The translations under genes were made by a program, and so were the position numbers. 64,000 nucleotides of DNA. Origin: SAR202 cluster bacterium bin87 (lineage in GTDB: Bacteria > Chloroflexota > Dehalococcoidia > Lucifugimonadales > UBA3495). The notes under the pieces were generated by a model. It saw nothing but the letters and a program-made list of their open reading frames with translations. It made no database searches and was not told the DNA's origin. The stretch's first letter is position 1. Every line of letters starts with the position of its first letter. Of this stretch, positions 33,774 to 42,459 are shown piece after piece. The stretch lies in the NCBI GenBank assembly GCA_002238825.1, contig MPNC01000005.1, positions 62,001-126,000 on the forward strand, written 5' to 3'.

Positions 33774-34603
33774 CGGTTGCGGACTCCTGGCACGGACTGC
33801 GCGCCGGCGATCAGGTCGGCAATCTTGAATACATGGTTGACGCCGCGGCGCTGGCGCGGTACCGGCAGATCGTGGGCGCCAACGGGTCGTTCCCCGATCT
33901 CATGGCGGAAGACTGCAGGGCGATGCTGGCAACCCGCGCGGCCGGGGAAACGCTGACCACAGTTTGGCAACGACTGGAGTTCATGCGACCTCCCATCCGG
34001 GGCCGGCGCATCCAGGTGGGCGGATGGATACGGGAAGTGCGGCACGCGCGCGACCGGGTCTGGATAAGGGCGGCAGCGTTCGCCGTCGACGAAATCGGTA
34101 CGGAGATTCTCCGTTCCGAAGGCGCATTTGTTGTGGGTTGCGCGACGGCTCGCTCAGAGCACATCGCGAGATTGGCCGAGGCGCAACCGGAGGCGCTCAA
34201 TCTGCCGTCCAGTCATGTTGGCGACGCCGGCCGCCTGGGCCAGCTGCGCCTGCCGGGGCAGGAGCAGCTGGACGAGTATCGGCAGGTTGCGAACGCGATG
34301 GCCGCAACTGACCTGAGCCGGGATGGAAATGGCCCGACATCGATCATAGCCGGATGGCTGGAAGGCCTGATGGGCGCCAATTTCGGTGAAGATTTCCGGT
34401 GGGGCGGCGAACTATCGATTGTCCATCACCGAGCGCTGACACCGGCCATGACGCTGCACTGCGACGGCGTGGTACTTGGCCGTGACACGGACGTCCGTGG
34501 CGTGGAGAAGTGGCGGGTGGCCATGTTGGTTCGCGATGCCGCCGGCCACCAGGCAGCGACGGCGGAGGCGGTGGTAGAGTCGCCCAGTCCGAGACTCGTT
34601 TGA
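33770..34603 (+). CDS. Hotdog-fold (MaoC-like) protein, tentative
   Basis: The 277-residue product seems to hold two hotdog-like halves. The first contains LARYRQIVGANGSFPDLM and RGRRIQVGGWIREVRHARDR; the second begins near residue 155 (LRLPGQEQLDEYRQVANAMA) and has GWLEGLMGANFGEDFRWGG. Such double hotdogs occur in MaoC-like dehydratases and related acyl-CoA-binding proteins. The usual Asp/His dehydratase motif is not clear, so the activity is uncertain. Confidence 0.55.
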   Translation: MTVADSWHGLRAGDQVGNLEYMVDAAALARYRQIVGANGSFPDLMAEDCRAMLATRAAGETLTTVWQRLEFMRPPIRGRRIQVGGWIREVRHARDRVWIRAAAFAVDEIGTEILRSEGAFVVGCATARSEHIARLAEAQPEALNLPSSHVGDAGRLGQLRLPGQEQLDEYRQVANAMAATDLSRDGNGPTSIIAGWLEGLMGANFGEDFRWGGELSIVHHRALTPAMTLHCDGVVLGRDTDVRGVEKWRVAMLVRDAAGHQAATAEAVVESPSPRLV

Positions 34604-34694
34604 TCCCGGCGGCGGTTCCAAGGACACAAGGGCCGGCGCCATCGTGCGGCCGAGCCGCGCCATTTTCATAGTTGAGGGGACTACGGAGGGATTC

Positions 34695-35441
34695 ATGCAG
34701 CAACGCGAAGCGCCGAACGTGCCCATGCCGGAGAACTGGCAGCGGGGTCTGGCGATTGTCGCCCACCCGGACGACCTGGAATACGGAGGGGCGGCGGCGA
34801 TCGCCAAGTGGACCGCGCAAGGGAAGCGCATCACGTACGTCATGGTGAGCCGGGGCGAGGCCGGGATCGACGGCATGCATCCGTCGGAAGTGGGGCCGCT
34901 GCGGGCCAAAGAAGAGGTCAACGCGGCGCAGGTTGTCGGCGTGGATACTGTGGAATTCCTGGACCACACCGATGGAGTGATAGAGTACGGTTTGCCGCTG
35001 CGGCGGGATCTGAGCCGAATGATCCGCAAGCACCAGCCGGACGTGGTTATCACCATCAACCACCATTTGCAATTTTTCAGTGGGCACCTGAACATGGCGG
35101 ACCACCGGTGGGTGGGACTGGCGGTGTTCGACGCGGCGCGAGACGCGGGCAACCGCTGGATATTTCCGGAACTGTTGGAAGAAGGGCTCGAGCCGTGGAA
35201 CGAGGTGCGCTTCGTTACCGTGTTCGGGTCGACCGCGCCGTCGCACGCGGTGGACGTGTCGGAACATTGGGAGACGGGACTGGCGTCGCTGCGGGAACAC
35301 AAGGCATACTTGGAGAATCTGGGCGACGTGGGAAACAGCCCGTTCGAGTTTCTGACCGCGCATGCCCGGGAAGCGGGAGCGGGTTTTGGGTGCCGGTACG
35401 CCGCGCACGCGGAGTTGGTGATGATCAACGAGTCCTTCTAG
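34695..35441 (+). CDS. PIG-L/LmbE-family deacetylase
   Basis: A 248-residue zinc hydrolase: VAHPDDLEYGG is the metal-binding motif, followed by VSRGEAGIDG and VDTVEFLDHTDG. Members remove N-acetyl groups from GlcNAc conjugates, mycothiol or bacillithiol precursors. ACGGAGGG precedes the ATG at 34695. It lies in a run of unrelated enzyme genes in the same direction. Confidence 0.9.
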   Translation: MQQREAPNVPMPENWQRGLAIVAHPDDLEYGGAAAIAKWTAQGKRITYVMVSRGEAGIDGMHPSEVGPLRAKEEVNAAQVVGVDTVEFLDHTDGVIEYGLPLRRDLSRMIRKHQPDVVITINHHLQFFSGHLNMADHRWVGLAVFDAARDAGNRWIFPELLEEGLEPWNEVRFVTVFGSTAPSHAVDVSEHWETGLASLREHKAYLENLGDVGNSPFEFLTAHAREAGAGFGCRYAAHAELVMINESF

Positions 35442-35510
35442 CGCCGGTTGCGGCCGGGTCTCCGTCGGGGTACGGTCCCATTCAGACCAAGTTCACACAA
35501 AGGGGAAAAC

Positions 35511-36164
35511 ATGACCGGATTCAGCGAGCTATTGCGGGCGGAAGCGGAACCGATTTGGCGGGCCATATTCGGGCATCCTTTCCTGCGCGAGATCAAGGAC
35601 GGAACGCTGCCCCTGGAAACATTCCAGTACTACCTGGGGCAGGACTACCACTACCTGGAAGGGTTCGGCCGGGCCGTGGCCATGACGCTGGCTAAAGCCC
35701 CGGACGCCGACCTGCTGCAGGATCTGGCGCACCGGGTGATGACGCCCGTGGAACGGCCCCTGCATCACCAGCTTATCGAAGCGGCGGGCCTGACGATGCC
35801 GGAGGTTGAGGGCGCGACCAGATCGCCGACGAACACGGCCTACGTAAACCATATGCTGGTGACCGCGGAGATGTACGGGTTGGGTCCGACGGCGGCGGCG
35901 CTGCTTCCCTGCCCATGGACGTATCACCTGCTGAAGGACGAAATAGGGCAGTCGGAACACCCGCTGTACGGGCAATGGACGCGGTTTTACGTGGAAGGGT
36001 TCCTGCAGTCCAGCGTGGACGCCTGGACGGGGTTCGTCGACGAGATGGCGGAACGGGTCGGCGAACAGGAGAGGGAGGCGATGCGCTACGCGTTCATGGC
36101 GAGCAGCCGGTACGAGTACATGTTCTGGGACGCCGCCTACCGGCGTGAGGCGTGGCCAGTTTAG
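35511..36164 (+). CDS. TenA-family thiaminase II-like protein
   Basis: A 217-residue all-helical protein. QDYHYLEGFGRAVA has the catalytic Asp, LPCPWTYHLL the active-site Cys, and ASRYEYMFWDAAYR the Glu near the C-terminus, so the TenA active site is complete. TenA salvages thiamine by hydrolysing aminopyrimidine derivatives. No thi genes or TPP riboswitch lie nearby. The start at 35511 has AGGGG. Confidence 0.9.
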   Translation: MTGFSELLRAEAEPIWRAIFGHPFLREIKDGTLPLETFQYYLGQDYHYLEGFGRAVAMTLAKAPDADLLQDLAHRVMTPVERPLHHQLIEAAGLTMPEVEGATRSPTNTAYVNHMLVTAEMYGLGPTAAALLPCPWTYHLLKDEIGQSEHPLYGQWTRFYVEGFLQSSVDAWTGFVDEMAERVGEQEREAMRYAFMASSRYEYMFWDAAYRREAWPV

Positions 36165-36230
36165 ATCTCGCCGGCGGCGCGGACACGGTGTCTCCCGGAG
36201 CAAACCGGTAAACATTCGGGGAGGAGTTAC

Positions 36231-37028
36231 ATGCCATACGCAGATATCAATGGGACGCAGATGTTTTATGAGAGCCACGGTGAGGGGCCGGCGCTGGTGT
36301 TTGCCCACGGCCGGGGAGGAAGCCACCTCAGCTGGTGGCAGCAGGTGAGCGCGTTCCAGCAGGAATACCGATGTGTGACATTTGACCACCGGGGGTGGGG
36401 ACTAACGCCGGGCCAGGGTGGTCAACCGGAGCCTACGACGTTTGCGGCTGACCTGGAAGCGCTGCTGGATCACCTTGGAATCGACCGGGCGACGCTGGTC
36501 GCGCAGTCCATGGGCGGAGTGACGAGCCTGGGGTTTGCGCTGGCGCATCCCGAGCGGGTCACCGGGCTGGTGCTGGGAGACACAACCGGGGGCATCGGAG
36601 ACCCGTCCGTAGTGTCACTGCTGGAAGACGTGCATCCGCCGGAGCACCCGCTGCGCCGCGCGCTGAGTGACGGGTTCATCGAGAGCCAGCCGGAGCTGAC
36701 TTTTCTCTTCGGCTCGATCGGGAGGATGAACCCGCCCATGCCGTTGAGCGTCGTGTCCGGACTGTTCCGCAACCCCGCCGGACCACACGCGGGAGACCTG
36801 GCAGAGTTCACCGTGCCGACACTGTTGATCGTGGGCGAGGAAGACCGGATATTCCCGCCCAATGTCATTGAGGCGGCGCACCGACTGATTCCGGGGAGCC
36901 GGCTGGAGGTGGTCGCCGGGGCAGCGCACTCGACGCACTATGAGCAGGCGGCGATCTTCAACGCGCTGCTGGCTGGGTTCCTGGCGGAGATCGGCGTCGG
37001 GGCAGTGGGAGTTGCGGCGGACGATTAG
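36231..37028 (+). CDS. Alpha/beta-hydrolase
   Basis: A 265-residue hydrolase with ALVFAHGRGGSHLSWWQQ at the oxyanion region, the nucleophile elbow AQSMGGVTSLG, the acid in VGEEDRIFPP and the His in AGAAHSTHYEQ. The style is that of 3-oxoadipate enol-lactonase or haloperoxidase-like esterases. GGGAGGAG precedes the ATG. It runs into a palindromic element and the convergent oxidase gene. Confidence 0.92.
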   Translation: MPYADINGTQMFYESHGEGPALVFAHGRGGSHLSWWQQVSAFQQEYRCVTFDHRGWGLTPGQGGQPEPTTFAADLEALLDHLGIDRATLVAQSMGGVTSLGFALAHPERVTGLVLGDTTGGIGDPSVVSLLEDVHPPEHPLRRALSDGFIESQPELTFLFGSIGRMNPPMPLSVVSGLFRNPAGPHAGDLAEFTVPTLLIVGEEDRIFPPNVIEAAHRLIPGSRLEVVAGAAHSTHYEQAAIFNALLAGFLAEIGVGAVGVAADD

Positions 37029-37050
37029 TCAGCCAACAAGGCAGAAAAGA

Positions 37051-37078
37051 GTAGGGGCGTATGGTAATCCGCCCCTAC
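37051..37078. repeat. GTAGGGGCG inverted repeat, family A copy 2
   Basis: Arms GTAGGGGCG and CGCCCCTAC enclose a 10-nt loop. As with copy 1, it lies between convergent genes and may serve as a transcription end. Confidence 0.8.
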
Positions 37079-37106
37079 ACAATTTGGATCGTCCGGAGAA
37101 ACGCAA

Positions 37107-38228
37107 CTAGAAAGGCAGGTGCTCCGCGATGTCGTTCTCGGTGCGGAAGGGGCCCCACTCGCGCGGCACGTTGAGCAGACGGTCTTCCAGGTCGTCAACG
37201 CTGTTCTGGCCGCAATAGGCCATGGCTCGGTTGAACTCCTCGCGAAGAAGCTCCAGCATGTGGTGGACTCCCTCGGCGCCATTGACGGCGAGGCCCCAAT
37301 AGAGGGGGCGACCGACGGCGACCGCGCGGGCGCCCAACGCCAGGGCCTTGAGCACATCGCTGCCGCGACGCACGCCGGAGTCGACGTACACCTCAGCGTG
37401 ATTGCCACAGGCGGCGACGATTTCGGGCACCATCTCGATGCTGGACATCGTGCTGTCGAGTTGGCGGCCACCGTGGGTGGAGACCAGCACGCCGTTGACG
37501 CCGTGGTCGACGGCCATGCGGGCGTCCTCGGCCACGCGAACACCCTTGAGCACCAGGGGAAGATCGGTCAGGCTGCGGAGCCAATCGATTTCCGCCCAGG
37601 TCAGCGGAGGCGACTGGGGCATTTCCCAACGCGGTGACTCGTCGGTTCCGCTGACCGCAGCCAACTGATCCTGCTCGTCGCGGAAGTTGCCGAGTTCACC
37701 GGGTCGCTCGTAGCGATTGCGGACATCCCGTTCCTTGGGGCTGGGCGCCGGAGTATCGACGGTGAGGACGATGGCCCGGTAGCCGGCGGCCTCGGCGCGC
37801 TTGACCAGGTTTTCGGTGATGTCGTAGCCACGGTGGTAGAGCTGGAACCACAGGGGTCCGGTGGCGGCTTCGGAGATCTCTTCCAGGCTGCAGTTGGAAG
37901 AGGTGCTGCACATCATCAGCGTGTTGGACATGCCGGCGCCGCGAGCGGTTGCGCACTCGGCTTCGGGATGGGCGTTTCCGTGGCCGCCGGTGGGGGCGAT
38001 CATTACGGGGAAACTGATGTCCTCGCCAAGCACAGTGGTGGACACTTTGCGCTCGGTGGTGTCGCGCATGAAACGCGGGCGCAGTGTGAGCGCTTCGAAA
38101 GCGGAACGATTGCGGGCAGTGGTGATTTCATCCATCGAACCGGCTTCGATGAATTCCCAGTTGTTGTGGGGTAACACCTGCTTCGCCCGAGCCTCATAAT
38201 CGTAGAGGTTAATGGGGTCCATTCTCAT
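37107..38228 (-). CDS. FMN-dependent 2-hydroxy-acid oxidase/dehydrogenase
   Basis: A 373-residue TIM-barrel flavoprotein of the lactate/glycolate oxidase family. FQLYHRGYD, VLTVDTP, LVLKGVRVAEDA and VDSGVRRGSDVLKAL form the FMN site, and STHGGRQLD contains the catalytic His. The carboxylate-binding Tyr24 of glycolate oxidase is Phe26, and the usual SNHGGRQ is STHGGRQ, so the substrate or electron acceptor may differ. A CGGAG site precedes the ATG at 38228. Confidence 0.9.
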   Translation of the reverse strand: MRMDPINLYDYEARAKQVLPHNNWEFIEAGSMDEITTARNRSAFEALTLRPRFMRDTTERKVSTTVLGEDISFPVMIAPTGGHGNAHPEAECATARGAGMSNTLMMCSTSSNCSLEEISEAATGPLWFQLYHRGYDITENLVKRAEAAGYRAIVLTVDTPAPSPKERDVRNRYERPGELGNFRDEQDQLAAVSGTDESPRWEMPQSPPLTWAEIDWLRSLTDLPLVLKGVRVAEDARMAVDHGVNGVLVSTHGGRQLDSTMSSIEMVPEIVAACGNHAEVYVDSGVRRGSDVLKALALGARAVAVGRPLYWGLAVNGAEGVHHMLELLREEFNRAMAYCGQNSVDDLEDRLLNVPREWGPFRTENDIAEHLPF

Positions 38229-38279
38229 AGGGATACTCCGGTGTTGACTAGTCCGAGAGGTCAACCGTTGGGATGCCGC

Positions 38280-38308
38280 AGAGTAGCATTACAGGTTTAG
38301 CCTGACAA
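38280..38308 (-). promoter_or_regulatory. Promoter of the 2-hydroxy-acid oxidase gene
   Basis: Minus strand TTGTCA (38303-38308), 17 bp ending in TGC, TACTCT (38280-38285). It overlaps the end of the upstream gene. Confidence 0.55.
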
Positions 38309-38777
38309 TAGCGTCGGCGACGTCCGGGAGCATTCTGTATTCGTCGGCCTGAGAGTCGAAAGACATCGGATGGGGAAGAGAGACGTTGTGAACGCGACGG
38401 ATGCGACGCACCGCGTGTCCTTGAGAGGAGAGGCGACCCGAGAGTTGGCGCACGGTGAGATGCATTTCTTCCAGCAAGGCCTGACGAGAGAGCACGTAGC
38501 CTGCGCTCTGGGCAACTCTTTGGTAGATTTCCCTGGCATCATCTGCCAGGAAACCCCAGAAGGCACGGACATGTTCTATGGTCCACCGACCTTCAGGGAC
38601 ATCGGCCAATGCGATCGATGATGCTTCGTCGGACGCATTGGCGAGAGCAGTCGCCACGGATGTTTCGGTATTGTTGACAATAGGTGAAGCGGCAGAAGCA
38701 TCCCCGGCTGCGAGTTGTCGCATCGCAAGGATCACATCATCGGCATCACCTTCAAATGTCAGGGCAACCTTTACCAT
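38289..38777 (-). CDS. Uncharacterised protein with a winged-helix-like C-terminus
   Basis: A 162-residue protein, not recognised. The N-terminal half is Ala/Ser-rich with a short beta start (VKVALTFEGDADDVILAM). The middle (WTIEHVRAFWGFLADDAREIY) and the following helices (SRQALLEEMHLTVRQLSGRL) look like a small DNA-binding helix-turn-helix. GAGGT precedes the ATG, and there is a good promoter. The region is less GC-rich than its neighbours, so transfer is possible. Confidence 0.6.
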   Translation of the reverse strand: MVKVALTFEGDADDVILAMRQLAAGDASAASPIVNNTETSVATALANASDEASSIALADVPEGRWTIEHVRAFWGFLADDAREIYQRVAQSAGYVLSRQALLEEMHLTVRQLSGRLSSQGHAVRRIRRVHNVSLPHPMSFDSQADEYRMLPDVADAIVRLNL

Positions 38778-38808
38778 TGTTTTACCTCGCGGAGTCAGTT
38801 CCGCGACA

Positions 38809-38836
38809 AGTCTAACACATTATTACGAGAGGTCAA
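38809..38836 (-). promoter_or_regulatory. Promoter of the gene at 38289-38777
   Basis: Minus strand TTGACC (38831-38836), 16 bp ending in TGT, TAGACT (38809-38814). Confidence 0.6.
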
Positions 38837-38885
38837 CGTACGCTTTAGGTGTTGAACGCATAGACGACATTACAAGTATCAAACC

Positions 38886-38912
38886 AAAAGGGCGGGTGTT
38901 GAACCCGCCCTT
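38886..38912 (-). terminator. Intrinsic terminator of the POR operon
   Basis: A perfect 10-bp stem (AAGGGCGGGT / ACCCGCCCTT) with a 5-nt loop is followed on the minus strand by TTTT. It lies just after the porB stop. Confidence 0.85.
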
Positions 38913-38945
38913 GAACAACGTTGGCTTGGGATGCCGCGTATGCGA

Positions 38946-39944
38946 TTACTCGCCTTCGTCGTGGGGACCGAAGGGCACGATGCCCGGAATCCACCATTTC
39001 TCCCAAGTCTCGTCGATGCGATCCTGGAAGAACTGGAGGTCCTCTTCGGTCAGGTGGGCGAAGCGGCCCTGGCGCTGGAGGTAATCCGTGACGGGCTTGC
39101 GCCGCCGGATGCCCCGGGAGATGGCACGAGAGGGTCCGTTCAGGATCAACTCGCCGTCGACGATTTCGTACTGCACCCAGATACCGGTTTCCACGGCGAG
39201 CATGCCCAACTCGTGGGAGTACTTGGGATCGTAATCCCAACCCTTGGGGCACGGGTCGATGCTGTGGATGAAGGTCGGGCCGCCGATGGTGAGGGCGCGA
39301 CGGATCTTGTTGGTGAAGTCCGGCCCGTAGGACCCGCAGGCCGTGGCGACGTAACGAACGTCGGGGTGCCCGGCGGCGAGCATGGGGACGGTGTTCTTCT
39401 TCCACCGGCGGTTCATGATGCGGTGAACCTTGCCCGGAGGGGAGAAGGTGGAGTTGGCGCCCCAAGGGCTGGAGCCAGACACCTGGATGTCGGTATTGGC
39501 GTAGGACTCGTTGTCGTAGCACAGAATGAGCAGGTTGTACTCATCGTGCTGCAGAGCCGCAGAGATGGCGGACAATCCCATGTCGACGCCACCGCCGTCG
39601 CCGCAGAATGCGATGACGTTGATGGGCTCTTCCTGCATCTTGCCCTTGCGCATGAGCGAGGCCAGTCCGGCGGCGGTGCCGGTGGCGGCGGAGCCGCTGG
39701 AGCCAAGCTGGGTGTGCATCCACGGCACAACCCAAGGGGTGCTGTAGTAGGTGGTGTTGGCGACGTACATGCAGCCGGTGCTACCGACCACAATAGTGCG
39801 CGGGCCGGCGGCCTTGATCATCAGGCGCATCACCAGGGCGGATTCGCAGCCCTGGCAAGTACGGTGCCCGGAGGTGAAACCTTCGAAAACTGGGATTTGT
39901 TTGACGCCCCTGACCTGGGGGAGCTCTTGGGTTACAGTAGTCAT
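38946..39944 (-). CDS. porB: Pyruvate:ferredoxin oxidoreductase beta subunit
   Basis: A 332-residue TPP-binding subunit: GHRTCQGCESALVMRL (Cys pair for the proximal cluster), FCGDGGGVDMGLSAIS with CYDNESYANTDIQ (GDG-N TPP motif) and PCPKGWDYDP. With PorA and PorGD it oxidises pyruvate or a similar 2-oxo acid to acyl-CoA, CO2 and reduced ferredoxin. The start is at 39944 with AGGAG; ten bases separate it from porA. Confidence 0.93.
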   Translation of the reverse strand: MTTVTQELPQVRGVKQIPVFEGFTSGHRTCQGCESALVMRLMIKAAGPRTIVVGSTGCMYVANTTYYSTPWVVPWMHTQLGSSGSAATGTAAGLASLMRKGKMQEEPINVIAFCGDGGGVDMGLSAISAALQHDEYNLLILCYDNESYANTDIQVSGSSPWGANSTFSPPGKVHRIMNRRWKKNTVPMLAAGHPDVRYVATACGSYGPDFTNKIRRALTIGGPTFIHSIDPCPKGWDYDPKYSHELGMLAVETGIWVQYEIVDGELILNGPSRAISRGIRRRKPVTDYLQRQGRFAHLTEEDLQFFQDRIDETWEKWWIPGIVPFGPHDEGE

Positions 39945-39954
39945 TGCGGCACTC

Positions 39955-41172
39955 CTATTCGCGGACACCAATCCAGGTGTTCTCTTCCTTGACCTGTCCG
40001 GAGTCGATTGAGTCCTGGACCATGGCGGTCATCTCTTCCACGTCACGGACCAAGACTTCACGGCCACCGAGGCCGGCGATGAAGCTCTGCATGAGCGGTC
40101 GATTGTCCAGGGTGTACAGGGCGGACCGGATCTCGTTGAACAGCACGCCGCCATAGGATGGCGAGCCGTAAGAATAGTCGCGGTCGATCACGCCGACGGC
40201 CTTGCAGTGGCTGAGGGCTTCACGGATCTCATCGGTGGCGAAGGGGCGGAAGAACTTGACGCGGACGAATCCGACCTTCTTGCCCTGTTCCCGCATGCGG
40301 CGGACGGCGACGCGGACGGGCATGGCCAGCGTGCCCATGCCGACCAGCACGATATCGGCGTCCTCGGTCATGTACTCTTCGATGAAGGGGCTATCGTCGC
40401 CACGGCCAAAGAGTTGCTTGAATTCTTCGTAGGCTTCACGGATCACGTCGCTGCTGCGACGCATGGCGTCGTCGGTCTGGCGGCGGATCTCCATGAGCCA
40501 GTCTTCGTTGACCTGTGGCGCGACGGTGATGGGGTTGTCGGGGTGCAGCTGGAGGCGGCCCCGATCATACTGCGGCAGGAACTGGTCGACCATCTCCTGT
40601 GTCGGCACATTTACGATGGCCTGGGAGTGGGTCAGGAAGGAGCCGTCGCAGGAGATGGCCATGGGCAGGAAGACCCGAGGGTCCTCAGCAATGCGCCAGG
40701 AAAGCAGCGCGATATCCAGGGCTTCCTGGGCGGTGCCGACCCAATAGAGCATCCAGCCGAGGTCGCGAACGGCCATGGCATCGTTGTGCTCGACGCCGAA
40801 GGCCCCCGGATCGTCAAGGGCGCGATTGCCCACCATGGCGACCACAGGCAGGCGCAGACCGGCGGTTACGGTGATTGCCTCAAAGGCGTAGAACCAGCCC
40901 ACGCCGCTGGAGCCGCAGAACGTGCGGGCGCCGACGGCGGAGGCATGCTTGACGATTTCGAACTGGGAATGCTCGCTTTCGGCAACGATGAAGTCGCAGT
41001 CGAAAGCGCCATCGGCCTTGAGCTTCGACACGTACTGCATGACCGTGTCGTAAGGCCGAATGGGGTAGGCGGTAATCACGTCGACGTCGGCGAGGGAGCA
41101 GGCGATGGCAATGGCTTCGCTACCGCTGATGAGCTCCTCACGCTCGGTCTGGGGAAGGGTTTCGGTGGCCAT
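39955..41172 (-). CDS. porA: Pyruvate:ferredoxin oxidoreductase alpha subunit
   Basis: A 405-residue subunit with the N-terminal SGSEAIAIACSLADVDVITAYP motif, ESEHSQFEIVKHASAVGARTF, and the C-terminal transketolase-like domain (KVGFVRVKFFRPF). It overlaps the end of the gamma/delta gene by one base (ATGA), so translation is coupled. Confidence 0.93.
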   Translation of the reverse strand: MATETLPQTEREELISGSEAIAIACSLADVDVITAYPIRPYDTVMQYVSKLKADGAFDCDFIVAESEHSQFEIVKHASAVGARTFCGSSGVGWFYAFEAITVTAGLRLPVVAMVGNRALDDPGAFGVEHNDAMAVRDLGWMLYWVGTAQEALDIALLSWRIAEDPRVFLPMAISCDGSFLTHSQAIVNVPTQEMVDQFLPQYDRGRLQLHPDNPITVAPQVNEDWLMEIRRQTDDAMRRSSDVIREAYEEFKQLFGRGDDSPFIEEYMTEDADIVLVGMGTLAMPVRVAVRRMREQGKKVGFVRVKFFRPFATDEIREALSHCKAVGVIDRDYSYGSPSYGGVLFNEIRSALYTLDNRPLMQSFIAGLGGREVLVRDVEEMTAMVQDSIDSGQVKEENTWIGVRE

Positions 41173-42398
41173 CAGTCATCGTCTCCGGTCAGGGCAACTT
41201 CGGATTCGGATTCAGCTTCGTACTTGCCGGGGCTGTGGTAGCCGTGGCTGCGCTCGGAGTCGGCGTCGTGGGCCTTCTGGACCTCGATCAACTCGGTCAT
41301 CCACTTCTGGTAGCCGTCCTTGTCGCGGGTCCAGTGTTCCCACTGGCTGTTGTTGTCGTTGAATTCGGCCTCGTTGACCATGGTGATGCAGTCGGGCACG
41401 GGGCAGACGGCTTCGCAGACGGCGCAGCCGCAACAAGCGTCCATGTTGGCGTCATACAGGCCGTCGGGGGTCACGTCGAAGCAGGTATCCGGACACTGGA
41501 GCCAGCACAGGGTGCACTTGATGCAGGTCTCGAAGTTGATCACTGGTCGCATCGAGCGGGTGCTGAACTTCTTGAAGACCGAGTTGCGCGTGGGCTCGTA
41601 GCCTTGCTCCCCCCCGTCAGCCGGAGAGTTGATGGGATCGTAGCTATCACCCAGGGCACTGCCACGGAAGCCGGTGGCCCCTTCGATCCCCCTGATGACC
41701 AGACCATCTTCCATGGCGCGCCAGCCGAGCAGTTCGAAGGTAAAGGGGGTGTCGTCGTTACCCTCACCGGGCTCGACCGGGCGCTGGGTGGTGCGATCAA
41801 AGGAATTGCGAGCGGATGTGAGTTTCAAACCACCCCAGTCCTGATCCTCCAGAGCGGCCAGCATGGAGTCGAGGCCGACCAACTCGGGGCAGACCTTGGC
41901 GAGAGCGCCGAGGATGCGGACGTCAGTGTGGTCGTCCTTGTACACCCAGAGGCCGGAGAAGCTGGTGGTGGCGGGGACGATGGACAGATTGTAAGCGCTG
42001 TCCTTCTGATGGATGTCCTCGATGAGGGCATCGGCTTCCTGGCGAGACGTCACGATCAGGGTTCCGCCCGGCTTGGTGAGGGCGTTGATCGGCTGCAAGC
42101 CATACCAGGCCCAGGACTCGATGCCCTTGCACATGGTGTCGTCAACGTTGATGGTGACGTCCACCTCGCCGGCCTCGTAGACGGCCAGGTTTTCCTCAAG
42201 TTCCTCGGGGCTGTCGGACACGATGGCAAACTGTTTGGCAGGGATGCCGTTCCGTTCGGGGGAGTCGCCGTAGCGACCAAATGCTGTGCCTATTTTGCCT
42301 TCTTTACGGGCGGCAAAAACGATGGTGCGGACGATGTTCCGGGCCAGGGTTTTCTGAAAAATCCCCCGGTACACCACCTCCACTGCCACTGTGCTCAT
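41172..42398 (-). CDS. Fused gamma-delta subunit of pyruvate:ferredoxin oxidoreductase
   Basis: A 408-residue protein. Residues 1 to about 190 form the gamma domain (VVYRGIFQKTLARNIVRTI, TAFGRYGDSPERNG). The C-terminal third is a two-cluster ferredoxin (CIKCTLCWLQCPDTC and CCGCAVCEAVCPVPDC), the delta subunit. A linker of about 90 residues separates them. In many organisms gamma and delta are separate. GAGGAGG precedes the ATG, and a perfect extended -10 lies upstream. It is the first gene of the operon. Confidence 0.9.
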   Translation of the reverse strand: MSTVAVEVVYRGIFQKTLARNIVRTIVFAARKEGKIGTAFGRYGDSPERNGIPAKQFAIVSDSPEELEENLAVYEAGEVDVTINVDDTMCKGIESWAWYGLQPINALTKPGGTLIVTSRQEADALIEDIHQKDSAYNLSIVPATTSFSGLWVYKDDHTDVRILGALAKVCPELVGLDSMLAALEDQDWGGLKLTSARNSFDRTTQRPVEPGEGNDDTPFTFELLGWRAMEDGLVIRGIEGATGFRGSALGDSYDPINSPADGGEQGYEPTRNSVFKKFSTRSMRPVINFETCIKCTLCWLQCPDTCFDVTPDGLYDANMDACCGCAVCEAVCPVPDCITMVNEAEFNDNNSQWEHWTRDKDGYQKWMTELIEVQKAHDADSERSHGYHSPGKYEAESESEVALTGDDD

Positions 42399-42430
42399 GT
42401 TGGGGAGGCCTCCTCGGTGATTGATGCCGC

Positions 42431-42439
42431 ATTATAGCA
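42431..42439 (-). promoter_or_regulatory. Extended -10 of the POR operon
   Basis: TGCTATAAT on the minus strand, a perfect extended -10, 32 bases before the start. The -35 is weak. Confidence 0.65.
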
Positions 42440-42459
42440 TGGGAACCATCGCCACACGA

